Assembly (NCBI GenBank): GCA_017559905.1
Contig: JAFYQF010000023.1
Location: 64,001-128,000 of the forward strand
Reading direction: 5' to 3'
Origin: a bacterium
GTDB taxonomy: Bacteria; Cyanobacteriota; Vampirovibrionia; Gastranaerophilales; Gastranaerophilaceae
Length of the DNA stretch: 64,000 nt
Under the pieces are notes generated by a model, which saw only the letters and a program-made list of their open reading frames with translations, was not told where the DNA came from and made no database searches. The position numbers and the translations under genes were made by a program. Below are positions 17,935-26,527 of this stretch, piece after piece. Position 1 is the first letter of the stretch. Each line of letters begins with the position of its first letter.

Positions 17935-18909
17935 CTAATCATCTTTTTTCTTTGCACGTTTCAAGATTTCAGGATCTAATTTTTTCTTTCCTGACTTTGT
18001 TATTTTTGCAGGAACGCCATCCCTTTCGCTCAAAACTTTATACCACAATGTCCAAACGATACTCCTTAACGGTAGCGTAAACATTATAACAATCGTTGAA
18101 ACACTCATCCCAACAATAGATTTTGAAATATCAAGCGGTGTAATCAATGGTTGTTTTGCTACGGCTAAAATATTATTCAGACTCTCTATTGGTATCAAAG
18201 AAGAAAAACCTTCCAATGCACTATACAAAACTGGAGATAATTTAACAAAGTCAAATATCATTAGAAATAACAATGGCATTAAATAATAAGTTGTCAAACC
18301 TAATATCGCCATTATTGCAAACGTTTTTACAAAATTACCTTTTACAAGCATTAAACTACGTTTAAAACAACCTTTAGCTGAAGCTTCTTCTTCAAACGTA
18401 AACACCTGAAATATAAGCACAAAATATACAAAAAAGATTGCACCTATTAACCAAAATATAAAAATTGATGATGACACCAACGCAAACAAGCTAAACAAAA
18501 GCCATAACAATATAAACATTCCTGCACGTCTTGTAATCACAGCTCTATGAGCTGGAAAATCATATATTTTACCTGTAGACATTGCTCCTTCTGTCATAGA
18601 ATTTAGCGCACCATAAGCTACAAGGAAATCCCAAAAAGCTTTCATAAACAATATCAACCCAGGAGCAGCAATCAGCAATGTACAAGTCAAAATAGCTGAA
18701 TAACTACTTAACATCGGAATATCTTTTATCAAATGGTCAAGGTTTTTACTAAAAATATAAGAACCAACCAATGCCCAAGTTATACCAAATAATTGCCCTA
18801 AAACAGGGAACAACATAAATTTTGAATATTGTTTAAAATGAAGAACATATAACTTCAAACCTTCCCACAATACTCCAAAAACATTTTCACTAACTTTATA
18901 TTTAGCCAT
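17935..18909 (-). CDS. Multi-pass membrane protein of unknown function (324 aa)
   Basis: About six hydrophobic helices lie at roughly residues 32-55, 68-90, 125-165, 195-225 and 255-285. A basic C-terminal tail (KSGKKKLDPEILKRAKKKDD) is probably cytoplasmic. The soluble N-terminus begins KYKVSENVFGVLWEGLKLY. A KGCFKRSLMLVKGNF segment precedes a helix and resembles the pattern of membrane-spanning DUF families of the glycerophosphodiesterase-membrane-domain type, but the match is weak. It heads the run down to rph. Confidence 0.65.
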   Translation of the reverse strand: MAKYKVSENVFGVLWEGLKLYVLHFKQYSKFMLFPVLGQLFGITWALVGSYIFSKNLDHLIKDIPMLSSYSAILTCTLLIAAPGLILFMKAFWDFLVAYGALNSMTEGAMSTGKIYDFPAHRAVITRRAGMFILLWLLFSLFALVSSSIFIFWLIGAIFFVYFVLIFQVFTFEEEASAKGCFKRSLMLVKGNFVKTFAIMAILGLTTYYLMPLLFLMIFDFVKLSPVLYSALEGFSSLIPIESLNNILAVAKQPLITPLDISKSIVGMSVSTIVIMFTLPLRSIVWTLWYKVLSERDGVPAKITKSGKKKLDPEILKRAKKKDD

Positions 18910-18961
18910 AAAATCTCCCTTATTGTATAATCAATTCTATACAAAGTAAGAGAGAATTACA

Positions 18962-19597
18962 ATGATAAATTACAAAGAGTTAATCAAGAATTTTTCAGAA
19001 GATGATTTCAAATTTCAAAGAGTCAATCTTCATATCCATACAAACCATTCTGACGGCGAAGCTGATTTTGACGAACTACTAGAACAAGCCAAAATTCGAG
19101 GCTATAAATACATTGCAATCACCGACCACAATACAATGAACGGATACTTCGAAAGCAAATTCGCAAATTCTTCAATACTTATTCCAGGAGTTGAATTTGA
19201 TGCATGGTGCGGTTATGTATTTATGCACCTATTAGCTTATGGAGTTGACAAAAATCACGAAAAGCTAAAATCATTCTTTGCAAATAACAAAAAAGACGCA
19301 ACAAATGTAATTCCACGACTATTTTCAAAGAGAAAAATTAAAGAACTAATTGATACAATACACGATGCTGGCGGAATAGCAGTACTTGCTCACCCTTGCT
19401 GTTGCTGGGCAATATCATTAGATAAATTTGTACAAAAACTTAAAGAACTAGGTCTAGATGGGATTGAAGCATACTATCCTTATCCAAGATTGAGAGGAGT
19501 TGTTAAATTTCACAAGCAAGCAACTCCGCTAAAATTAGCTAAAAAATACGATTTAATAATTACTGGCGGAACCGATTTACACGAAAAAAGTTTTTAA
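18962..19597 (+). CDS. PHP-domain phosphoesterase
   Basis: The metal-dependent PHP family hydrolyses phosphoesters such as nucleoside bisphosphates or RNA 5' ends. The 211-aa protein shows the four motifs: NLHIHTNHSDG (I), ITDHNTM (II), PGVEFDA plus VLAHPC (III) and GGTDLHEKSF (IV). Compared with YciV/TrpH (about 280 aa) it is short and ends right after motif IV. Three Cys occur in a row after motif III (HPCCCW), which is unusual. The start follows a putative TATAAT on this strand and lies 52 bases from the divergent membrane gene. Confidence 0.88.
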   Translation: MINYKELIKNFSEDDFKFQRVNLHIHTNHSDGEADFDELLEQAKIRGYKYIAITDHNTMNGYFESKFANSSILIPGVEFDAWCGYVFMHLLAYGVDKNHEKLKSFFANNKKDATNVIPRLFSKRKIKELIDTIHDAGGIAVLAHPCCCWAISLDKFVQKLKELGLDGIEAYYPYPRLRGVVKFHKQATPLKLAKKYDLIITGGTDLHEKSF

Positions 19598-19599
19598 CA

Positions 19600-20692
19600 T
19601 TAATTAACTGCCTGACTCTTTAGATAAGCATCAACAAAACCGTCTAAATCACCATCCATTACTGCGTCAACATTACCAACTTCAAAACCTGTACGATGGT
19701 CTTTGACCATTTTATATGGATGAAATACGTAAGAACGTATTTGAGAGCCAAAATTTATGTCGACATTTTCACCTTTCAACTCTGCGAGTTTTTTCTCGTG
19801 TTCAGCTTGACGAATAGCAAGAAGTTTAGATGCCAAAATCTGCATAGCATTTTCTTTATTCTGTAATTGAGAACGCTCCTGTTGACATTTAACAACAATA
19901 CCTGTTGGTTTATGCAAAATTCTAACAGCGGTTTCTACTTTATTAACATTTTGACCACCAGCACCACCTGAACGCATTGTATCGATTTCCAATTCTTCTG
20001 GGGGTATAATAATAGTTTTTTCAAAATCCGCAATAATTGGTGAAACTTCCACAGATGCAAAACTAGTTTGTCGTTTACCATTAGCATTAAACGGTGAAAT
20101 TCTAACCAAACGATGCACACCTTTTTCTGCCTTTGAATATCCAAATGCATATTTCCCTGATATTTTTATTGTTGCAGATTTTATACCAGCTTCTTCACCG
20201 TCAAGCTTATCCAACAAATCAACTTTCCAATCACGACTTTCTGCCCAACGCATATACATTCTCAAGAGCAAACTAGCCCAATCTTGAGCATCAGTACCAC
20301 CAGCACCTGCATTAATCGTCAAAATAGCATCTGCATCATCATATTCGCCACCTAACATTAAACGGATTTCAAATTTATCTATATTCTTTTCCAAATCTTT
20401 TAATGCGTTAAAACTTTCTGCAATCAATTCCGCATCCGCCATCTCTAGTGAGACCTCTGCATCTTCAATAATTGACGCCCATACATTAAGCATTTCGAGA
20501 TTTTCTTTTATCTCTTTAATCTCTGCACCAAGCTTTGAAACCTTGTTCTTATCTGACCAAACGTTTGGATCTTGCATTTCGAAATCCAACTTATCCAACT
20601 CTGACTTTAATTTTGCAGGGTCAAAGACACTCCTTAATTTTTTCAAAACGAGGTTTTATTTGATTTATTAATTGTTTTAATTCAGTATCCAT
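19600..20692 (-). CDS. prfB: Peptide chain release factor 2, with programmed +1 frameshift
   Basis: RF2 ends translation at UGA and UAA. The gene starts at ATG 20692 ([16 protein letters not shown]) and reads 23 codons to CTT TGA at 20626-20621. Translation must shift +1 there to continue DPAKLKSE to the stop at 19600, giving about 363 aa. The later part has the SPF codon-recognition motif (RISPFNANG) and the GGQ peptide-release motif ([10 protein letters not shown]). An alternative TTG start within the second frame would remove the N-terminal helix and ignore the shift signal. Its stop lies 3 bases from the convergent PHP gene. Confidence 0.95.
20620..20635 (-). promoter_or_regulatory. RF2 autoregulatory frameshift site
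   Basis: On the minus strand the order is AAGGAG, TGT, CTT, TGA, C: an internal Shine-Dalgarno-like sequence 3 bases before the slippery CUU-UGA-C. This is the canonical bacterial prfB arrangement. Low RF2 makes the ribosome pause at UGA and slip. Confidence 0.95.
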
Positions 20693-20796
20693 AAACTCAT
20701 TCTACCATAAATTAAAAATGTAATATAAAAAGAGTATGAAAACCTTTATAAACTTGTTTATAATAATAAAATTGGTTGGTAAAATATGGAGAAGTT

Positions 20797-21597
20797 ATGT
20801 TATTTAAACTTATTAAAGAAGGTTTTCAAAAGTGTTATTATGGGAAAAATATAGCACTTATACACTGTGTTTTATTATTGATTATTTTTTCACTTATTGC
20901 TCCAATAACCTTAACATTTAGTTTAAATCTTGATTTTGCCCCAATTATAATAATGTCAATGTTGACAATGATTATCATTTTAATATTTCTGTATTTATAT
21001 TTAACAACCTATATTGCAAACTGCATCAAGTTTTTTGCGTGGAAAACCTCTCAAACAGACGAAGATAAAATCAAACGTTTACAAATTATGCCAGGACTAA
21101 ACCGTTTGATTTTCAAAAATGGAATGCACGTAATCGGATTTATTTTAGCGTGGTCAGGAATAAACGTAGCTGCATCTATAGTTATTGGTTGGATTCCACT
21201 AGCATCTGTGTTAATTTGGGTTTTATTCACAATATGTTGGCCATATATTTATTGCGATTTTTGCAAAACTAGAAAACTTTCTGCAGAAGCTTTTGATGTG
21301 GAAAATTTATTTTCATATCTACCTAAAGTTTTCGTAGAAACATTCTTGTTGAATGTTCTAAACCTGTTAGCAAACACTACTCTATTAATATTGTTTATCT
21401 TCCCATTCCTCGATTTTAATAACCTTCTCCCATTAAGCAGTGAAACTTTCTCTTTTAGCAATATAGGTCCATTAATTATGGCATTAGGACTTTATCCAAG
21501 CCTAATTTTCACTTTCGTTATGTATTACGTAATCGTTGGTATATATTACGAAAAAATCGAGTTAGAAAGATTAAATAAGAAATCAGAATCATATTAA
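20797..21597 (+). CDS. Polytopic membrane protein, tandem paralogue A (266 aa)
   Basis: The ATG at 20797 has GGAG 5 bases upstream; an in-frame ATG at 20776 lacks a site. Hydrophobic helices lie at about residues 20-40, 45-75, 110-140, 145-170, 190-215 and 225-255. Markers shared with the next gene are CIKFFAWK/ALKFFIWR, YLPKVF/YFPKVF and, at the end, YYEKIELERL/YYDRIELTKE. No family could be named with confidence. It lies 16 bases upstream of its paralogue. Confidence 0.7.
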   Translation: MLFKLIKEGFQKCYYGKNIALIHCVLLLIIFSLIAPITLTFSLNLDFAPIIIMSMLTMIIILIFLYLYLTTYIANCIKFFAWKTSQTDEDKIKRLQIMPGLNRLIFKNGMHVIGFILAWSGINVAASIVIGWIPLASVLIWVLFTICWPYIYCDFCKTRKLSAEAFDVENLFSYLPKVFVETFLLNVLNLLANTTLLILFIFPFLDFNNLLPLSSETFSFSNIGPLIMALGLYPSLIFTFVMYYVIVGIYYEKIELERLNKKSESY

Positions 21598-21613
21598 GAG
21601 AAAAGGAGGCTTT

Positions 21614-22426
21614 ATGGCTGATGGATTAATAGACGGTTTAAAAAAACTTTTTGTAGGGAAAAACATTACTAAAAAACATTTCTTCTTATTTGGAATATGT
21701 TTGCTAACAATGTTCCCTGTGGCTTTTATCGAAGGTGACGTAAGTAGTAACAACCTCGAAATGATAAAACAACTTATTGATGTCGGTGGTTGGGCGGTAA
21801 TAATGCACGCCGTAGGTATAATCTTAATTTCTTTGTACTTAATCCATTTCATCCACAACGCATTGAAATTCTTTATATGGAGAGAACATCAAGAAGATAT
21901 TGAAAAAACAAAAGCCATACAAATTACACCAGAAATCAACAAAACTTTATTCAATCATTTTGGCTCAATAGTAATTTATTATATACTTTTAGTTGCAATT
22001 GTAATTGGATTACTTATTCCAGTAATAGCAACTATATGGATTCCGTTTGTAAATATATTAATGATATTGGCATTTGGTTTATTATTATCAATCAGTTTAC
22101 CATATATGTTTGTTGGTTTTTGCAAAAACTACAACAGAAAAGGAAATCTATCTCCAATGTTGTTGTTCAATTATTTCCCTAAAGTATTTTTACCAACTCT
22201 TATTTTAGGATTAAAAACAATCGTATTTGGAATAGGATTACTTATCATCGAACTTTTAGGCGCAGGAATTGTAGCAATACTTTTTCAACTATTTGCACCA
22301 GAAAAAATTGTATCAGCATTAACCATGAGTATTATAATGTATATATATATATTAGGAATACTTGCTTATTATTACGCATTAACTTACATATATTACGACC
22401 GAATTGAATTGACAAAAGAGATTTAA
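21614..22426 (+). CDS. Polytopic membrane protein, tandem paralogue B (270 aa)
   Basis: It has the same topology as the upstream gene: about six helices, the KFFIWRE segment after helix 2, the FVGFCKNY / YFPKVFLP block mid-protein and the YYDRIELTKE end. AAGGAGG precedes the ATG. The two copies have diverged strongly in sequence but not in layout, so the duplication is old. The operon ends in the strong terminator at 22442. Confidence 0.7.
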   Translation: MADGLIDGLKKLFVGKNITKKHFFLFGICLLTMFPVAFIEGDVSSNNLEMIKQLIDVGGWAVIMHAVGIILISLYLIHFIHNALKFFIWREHQEDIEKTKAIQITPEINKTLFNHFGSIVIYYILLVAIVIGLLIPVIATIWIPFVNILMILAFGLLLSISLPYMFVGFCKNYNRKGNLSPMLLFNYFPKVFLPTLILGLKTIVFGIGLLIIELLGAGIVAILFQLFAPEKIVSALTMSIIMYIYILGILAYYYALTYIYYDRIELTKEI

Positions 22427-22441
22427 CAAACTTATAAAAAA

Positions 22442-22471
22442 AGAAACCCTCTCAATATTGAGAGGGTTTCT
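22442..22471. terminator. Bidirectional terminator between convergent genes
   Basis: AGAAACCCTCTCA / TGAGAGGGTTTCT is a perfect 13-base stem with a 4-base loop, between the paralogue pair (+) and the phosphatase gene (-). Confidence 0.88.
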
Positions 22472-22476
22472 AGTAA

Positions 22477-24018
22477 TTAGTCGATAATTTTTATTCTTCC
22501 ATCATCCTTAATTTCAACAGGAGTTTTATCTTTTCTAAAATGTTCTTTTACACAATGAGTAAAGTCAAAATCGAAAATTCTTTCTGCCCAATCTATTTTG
22601 TTTAGCATAGAAAGATTATCTTTACCCATTGCATAGTAGTCATTAATTACTGTTCTATAAATTTTTTCTTCTCTTGGGTTATCAATATCAATTTTTTCTT
22701 CAAAACCGAATTTATCTATATAATATAAATCAGAAATTTCACCTTGTTTGTTAATGTTATAACGAAGTCCAGAAACGTTTAAAATACCAGGTTTATTATT
22801 CATATTAACCACAGATTTTGCTGTTGCTTTTAGTGCAGAAACGATTTCAGTTTCTGTATAAGGAATAATCGTTAAATTATTTTTAAAAGGAGACATATCC
22901 TCAAGAACTCTTGTATCAAGATTTCCACTTTCAAAATGTCCTCTTACATTTGCAGAGCTTAACAATGCGATATCGCCACCAAGTTCTTCTCTCATGCAAT
23001 CAACAATAAACTGTGCATGTGGATTTGGCTCTATCAAGTCGTGAGTAATTGGAGGCGGTGCATATTTTACAACACCAACAATTTTTGGCTTCCCAAGAAT
23101 TTTTTCAAAAACATTTCTCAACGGCGCATTACGCTTAAAACCTCTAGTCGAAGTTACATTGTTTTGAGCTTTTGTAATAACGCCATCCTTATCAAACTCT
23201 AAATTCAAAATACCAAAATACTTGCCATCACGTCCAGCTTGAGTTATTACAACAGGATTTCCAGCTTTGTCGTACAAAAGGTTCTCACCCTCAACGACAT
23301 CCATAATCAAATTATGAGAATGTCCACCTAGAATAACATCGACACCTTCAGTTTCTTTTGCAACTCGTCTATCATAACCATATCCCAAATGTGATAACAA
23401 AATAACTTTATTTACACCTTGAGCTTTTAGCTTATCAACCTCTGCTTGTATATCCTTAATTGTTCTATCAATATTATGAATCTCGTGCTTTGAAAACAAG
23501 TTACTATATTTTAATCTGGAAATCAAATCGGTAGGAGAAGTCCCTATAACACCATATCTATGACCATTAACATTTTGGATATAGGATTTTTCAACCTTTT
23601 TTGAAAGCGGATATTCAGGACGAATATCAATATTGCAAGCTAACATTTTGAACTTCATATCTGGTATAATATTTTGAACTTTTTTAGGCATATCATACTC
23701 GTGGTTTCCCATTGCAGATGCCATAATTTTCAAAGCATTTTCTCCAGCCACAGCAACTTTATTTACATTTTCAATTTCACCCAACAAAATATCTCCTGAC
23801 GAAAACTTTAGTTTATCAGTCGGATTGGACGGGGTAAAATTATCAAAAGCGTTTGACGCTGTCATCGTCCTTTCAATGTTTATAGATTTGCCATGTAAGT
23901 CGTTAATGTAAAAAATACTTGCTCTAACAGGTTGTAGATTATCCCTCTGTCGATTTTCCGATAAAAAGACAGCCTGCCTTAATAAATTCGTATTGTTTAC
24001 TCTTATGGGCGTTATCAT
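22477..24018 (-). CDS. 5'-nucleotidase/UshA-type metallophosphatase
   Basis: The 513-aa protein has a calcineurin-like N-terminal domain with metal motifs YINDLHGKS (D-x-H), SSGDILLGE, MGNHEYD, LLSHLGYGYD and LGGHSHN. A 5'-nucleotidase C-terminal domain follows (about 320-470; CMREELGGDIALLSSANVRG, TIIPYTETEIVSAL, NVSGLRYNI). Relatives are usually secreted, yet residues 1-38 form a polar tract (MITPIRVNNTNLLRQ) and no signal peptide is seen. That resembles the long polar N-termini of the F-x-G proteins, though the motif itself is absent. Nucleotide or sugar-phosphate hydrolysis is the likely reaction. Confidence 0.88.
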   Translation of the reverse strand: MITPIRVNNTNLLRQAVFLSENRQRDNLQPVRASIFYINDLHGKSINIERTMTASNAFDNFTPSNPTDKLKFSSGDILLGEIENVNKVAVAGENALKIMASAMGNHEYDMPKKVQNIIPDMKFKMLACNIDIRPEYPLSKKVEKSYIQNVNGHRYGVIGTSPTDLISRLKYSNLFSKHEIHNIDRTIKDIQAEVDKLKAQGVNKVILLSHLGYGYDRRVAKETEGVDVILGGHSHNLIMDVVEGENLLYDKAGNPVVITQAGRDGKYFGILNLEFDKDGVITKAQNNVTSTRGFKRNAPLRNVFEKILGKPKIVGVVKYAPPPITHDLIEPNPHAQFIVDCMREELGGDIALLSSANVRGHFESGNLDTRVLEDMSPFKNNLTIIPYTETEIVSALKATAKSVVNMNNKPGILNVSGLRYNINKQGEISDLYYIDKFGFEEKIDIDNPREEKIYRTVINDYYAMGKDNLSMLNKIDWAERIFDFDFTHCVKEHFRKDKTPVEIKDDGRIKIID

Positions 24019-24096
24019 GTTTCTACGTTTCCAAGAGTAGAATACTCGTAAAAAAATATTTTTGCTAGTTTGGATATACTTTATTTACAAAAATTA

Positions 24097-25188
24097 TTAT
24101 TTTGGAATTTCCATTGTTAAACAGTGGATTCCGCCATAATAATTAGTTAAAAAATCAGATACCGCATACTGCTCACCTTTTACAAAATAAATATTTTCTT
24201 TCTTTATAAATGATGAAAGAGAATTAGCAAATTCATCTTCAAAAGAGACACCTATTTCTTTTAAAATACCATTATTTAACCCAAAAGCATCATCAAAAGT
24301 CGATTTATTTGTTATATAAACTAATTCTCCCTTGCGATTTTTTGTAACAATAGCATTCATATAATTAACATCATGAACCAAATCAGTATTATCTTTTCTT
24401 AACCAATACAATCTTCCAGGAACTCTATGAACTGTATACCCTTTATTTTCTAATACAGAAACAACAGAATCGACATGAGGTCTTTGATTTTTTGACACTG
24501 TATTTTGAAACATCTTCAAATAACGGTTTAACGAAGCTTTTTTATAATTTAAATAAATTTTTTTTAAAATATTAAAACTTAAAGAACTAGATATCTCATC
24601 TATTTTTTCACAAGTTTTTTTTAAATAATCAATAGTTAAATTATCATCAGCGATTAATACATTTTTATTATCTAAAGGTCTGACAAACAAATCTATATGA
24701 AAATCCATTTGTGGAATATAATCAATTTTATCTACCCCAAATATATTTTCAAGAGATGTTGATAAAATAGAATTTTTTTTCAGACTGTTTCCAGCCAACA
24801 AAATATTTTTACCATTTTCATCTTTTATATAAAACAGATTACCGCCTTCGGGAGCACCATATTGCAAAGCGACATCTTTCTTAAATTTTTTACTCAAAAG
24901 TTTTTGATAAGGTACAGAAGGGGTTCGCCCTACAATATTACCATTAGGAGAAAAGAAGGCAGTGTCTTGCGCCCAAAAACTCAATGTCTGCAAAACTGAC
25001 TGTCCTTTTTTTACTGGCATTTTTGCCAACGTTTTATCACCGGCAACATAAACATCAAAACCAACTTTTTTACCAATCTGAAAAAGTTCACTAGCGACCC
25101 CACCACTGGTAGTAGTCATACACAGAGCTCTTAATCGTCTTGCATCATAGCCTCTAAAAGTTTGTGGGGTAGATTGTCTTACTTGCAT
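24097..25188 (-). CDS. Pentein-superfamily guanidine-modifying enzyme (agmatine/arginine deiminase-like)
   Basis: The signatures of the fold occur in order in this 363-aa protein: W72-x-x-D75 (FWAQDTAFF), E114-G-G-N117, H164-x-D166 in MDFHIDLFVRP, and the catalytic Cys C356 in YGGIHCLTMEIP near the end. Agmatine deiminases and Porphyromonas-type peptidyl-arginine deiminases share exactly this set and length. The sequence between the motifs is divergent, with a Lys-rich helical insertion at about 175-240, so the substrate (agmatine, arginine, peptidyl-arginine or other) is open. Residues 1-13 (MQVRQSTPQTFRG) are one of the F-x-G N-termini. No putrescine-pathway genes are adjacent. Confidence 0.72.
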   Translation of the reverse strand: MQVRQSTPQTFRGYDARRLRALCMTTTSGGVASELFQIGKKVGFDVYVAGDKTLAKMPVKKGQSVLQTLSFWAQDTAFFSPNGNIVGRTPSVPYQKLLSKKFKKDVALQYGAPEGGNLFYIKDENGKNILLAGNSLKKNSILSTSLENIFGVDKIDYIPQMDFHIDLFVRPLDNKNVLIADDNLTIDYLKKTCEKIDEISSSLSFNILKKIYLNYKKASLNRYLKMFQNTVSKNQRPHVDSVVSVLENKGYTVHRVPGRLYWLRKDNTDLVHDVNYMNAIVTKNRKGELVYITNKSTFDDAFGLNNGILKEIGVSFEDEFANSLSSFIKKENIYFVKGEQYAVSDFLTNYYGGIHCLTMEIPK

Positions 25189-25224
25189 AATATTAGAATA
25201 CCCCTAAAAATTTTTTTTGCTAGG

Positions 25225-25461
25225 TTATTCAAAAAACATTATCTGAATCTGCCAATTTTTCTTTAATTCATCTTCTAATTTTTGGCATCTACCACAAACC
25301 TCTAAAAGCACAATCCCTCGTTCTGAACAAACATGTTCAAAAGATTTGTGCAACCCAATACGAGTACGAATTTCGCATCCGTAATCAGTTATTATCTTTT
25401 GGAATTCAATTGCCTTTTCTAAACGATTTTCAAGATTTACACCAATAATTGTTGTTGCCAT
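25225..25461 (-). CDS. Small ACT/TM1266-like domain protein (78 aa)
   Basis: From the ATG at 25461 (AGGAAA upstream) the product is 78 aa; a longer frame to 25536 would run into the repeat element. The pattern ATTIIGVNLENRLEKA, then ITDYGCEIRTRIGLH, then GIVLLEVCG fits a beta-alpha-beta-beta ferredoxin-like fold. It resembles the TM1266 or iron-only hydrogenase regulator family and the NikR C-terminal domain. Cys residues at GC and CGRC could bind metal. No hydrogenase genes are in the window. The family call is tentative. Confidence 0.6.
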   Translation of the reverse strand: MATTIIGVNLENRLEKAIEFQKIITDYGCEIRTRIGLHKSFEHVCSERGIVLLEVCGRCQKLEDELKKNWQIQIMFFE

Positions 25462-25479
25462 AATATTTCCTTTCTTTTC

Positions 25480-25976
25480 ATAAGATATGTTATTTGAAAT
25501 AAAAAACAGAATAATAATATTTTTCAATATATACATTTCTTTCTCTTTTTTGCGATGAAAAGAGAAAGAAACGTATCAAAGAAAGAGAGACACGCTAACC
25601 ACATAATCACTACTAAACTCAACCCAAGCGAATTAACTCACTTCGTTCAAACAAAATTCGCTTTGCTGTTGTTTCGTTAAGTAGTAATTAAAATAAAAAA
25701 ATATATAAAAAGTGGCGATAGTGAAGTGAGCAATAATTGTTGGCGAAACAAATAACAAAGGCTGATTTTGTTTGAGCGTTCTCTTTTGCGATTCTTCACT
25801 TCGTTCAGAATGACACACAAGCGAGTTAATCAGCCTCTAGTTGAGCCGTACAAATTATTAGCGAACGTAATGTGCCACTGGTTTTGGATACTTTTGCCAC
25901 CAAAAGTATCCCTGTCTGGAAGACCCGCCGGAGGCAATGATTTAAAAATAATTTTTAGTTAAATAACATATCTTAT
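25480..25976. repeat. Roughly 0.5-kb element bounded by 16-bp perfect inverted repeats
   Basis: ATAAGATATGTTATTT at 25480-25495 recurs inverted at 25961-25976. Inside are a 14-bp stem at 25536-25571 (TTTCTTTCTCTTTT / AAAAGAGAAAGAAA), the extragenic repeat at 25790-25815, and a perfect 11-bp hairpin at 25886-25911 (GGATACTTTTG / CAAAAGTATCC). GC-richer text follows (GACCCGCCGGAGG). It contains no credible gene; apparent ORFs here translate the repeats. It resembles a MITE-like or composite repeat, but no target-site duplication was seen and no transposase is nearby. Confidence 0.6.
25790..25815. repeat. Extragenic repeat of the TGTCATTCTGA...GAAGAATC type
   Basis: On the minus strand this reads TGTCATTCTGAACGAAG then TGAAGAATC. 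A variant copy lies at 39540-39574. From general knowledge, this kind of sequence recurs between genes in many bacterial genomes and gives rise to spurious CHSERSEES peptides. Confidence 0.7.
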
Positions 25977-26015
25977 ATCAATGTGCAAACATCAACATTA
26001 TAAAAACCTACATAG

Positions 26016-26045
26016 AAAAATAACACCTCCAAGGAGGTATTATTT
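26016..26045 (-). terminator. Terminator after the 104-aa gene
   Basis: AATAACACCTCC / GGAGGTATTATT is a 12-base stem with one mismatch and a 2-base centre. The minus-strand side continues into T-rich sequence. Confidence 0.6.
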
Positions 26046-26098
26046 ACTCTAATGCGATCCTGTCGCAAATGATAACATTTAACCTATTAATTTTTCCC

Positions 26099-26413
26099 TT
26101 ACGAAAAATCTATGTTATCTGTGGCTTGAAGCTGTTTTTTCTTTAAATTATGCATAACTGCATCTACTAATAACTCATAAGATTTCATGTTCTCAATATT
26201 TGGGAACTCTGCCTTGAGTTGTTCTCTGACCATTGCTTCCAGCCTTTGTTCGTCAGAATTTGATTTTAAAGTATCTACTCCTGAAACCATTTTAATATAT
26301 TCAGAAGATGACTTTTTATTATTGTCACGAGCAAACATCAACCAACGTAATTTAGGCGCTAATTCTGTTTTCAAATTTTTAACAATTTTAAGATTTTTTA
26401 GTCGGTTTAACAT
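26099..26413 (-). CDS. Unknown helical protein (104 aa)
   Basis: The protein is rich in K, L, N and E, with no signal, membrane segment or recognised motif. It begins LNRLKNLKIVKNLKTELAP. It has a likely amphipathic helix at residues 53-75 (EQRLEAMVREQLKAEF) and a second at 80-100. It has its own terminator and stands alone, 114 bases beyond the start side of glyS. It may be species-specific. Confidence 0.55.
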   Translation of the reverse strand: MLNRLKNLKIVKNLKTELAPKLRWLMFARDNNKKSSSEYIKMVSGVDTLKSNSDEQRLEAMVREQLKAEFPNIENMKSYELLVDAVMHNLKKKQLQATDNIDFS

Positions 26414-26527
26414 TATGCTACCTCTAACCTTTTTCTACACTTACCATTTTGGATTTCTTTTATTGTACTATAATAAAAGATGGTGAAAAAATAAATTTAC
26501 TTTTTTCACCATTTTCGTTACATTTCT

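Noticed and set aside
20603-20646. TTG start for prfB (MKKLRSVF-type N-terminus)
   Set aside because: The ATG at 20692 with the standard frameshift signal explains the region and gives the normal RF2 length.
25633-25962. Short ORFs over the repeat (products with CHSERSEES- or GRPAGGND-type text)
   Set aside because: They translate an intergenic repeat that recurs across genomes; no ribosome-binding site and no conserved frame.
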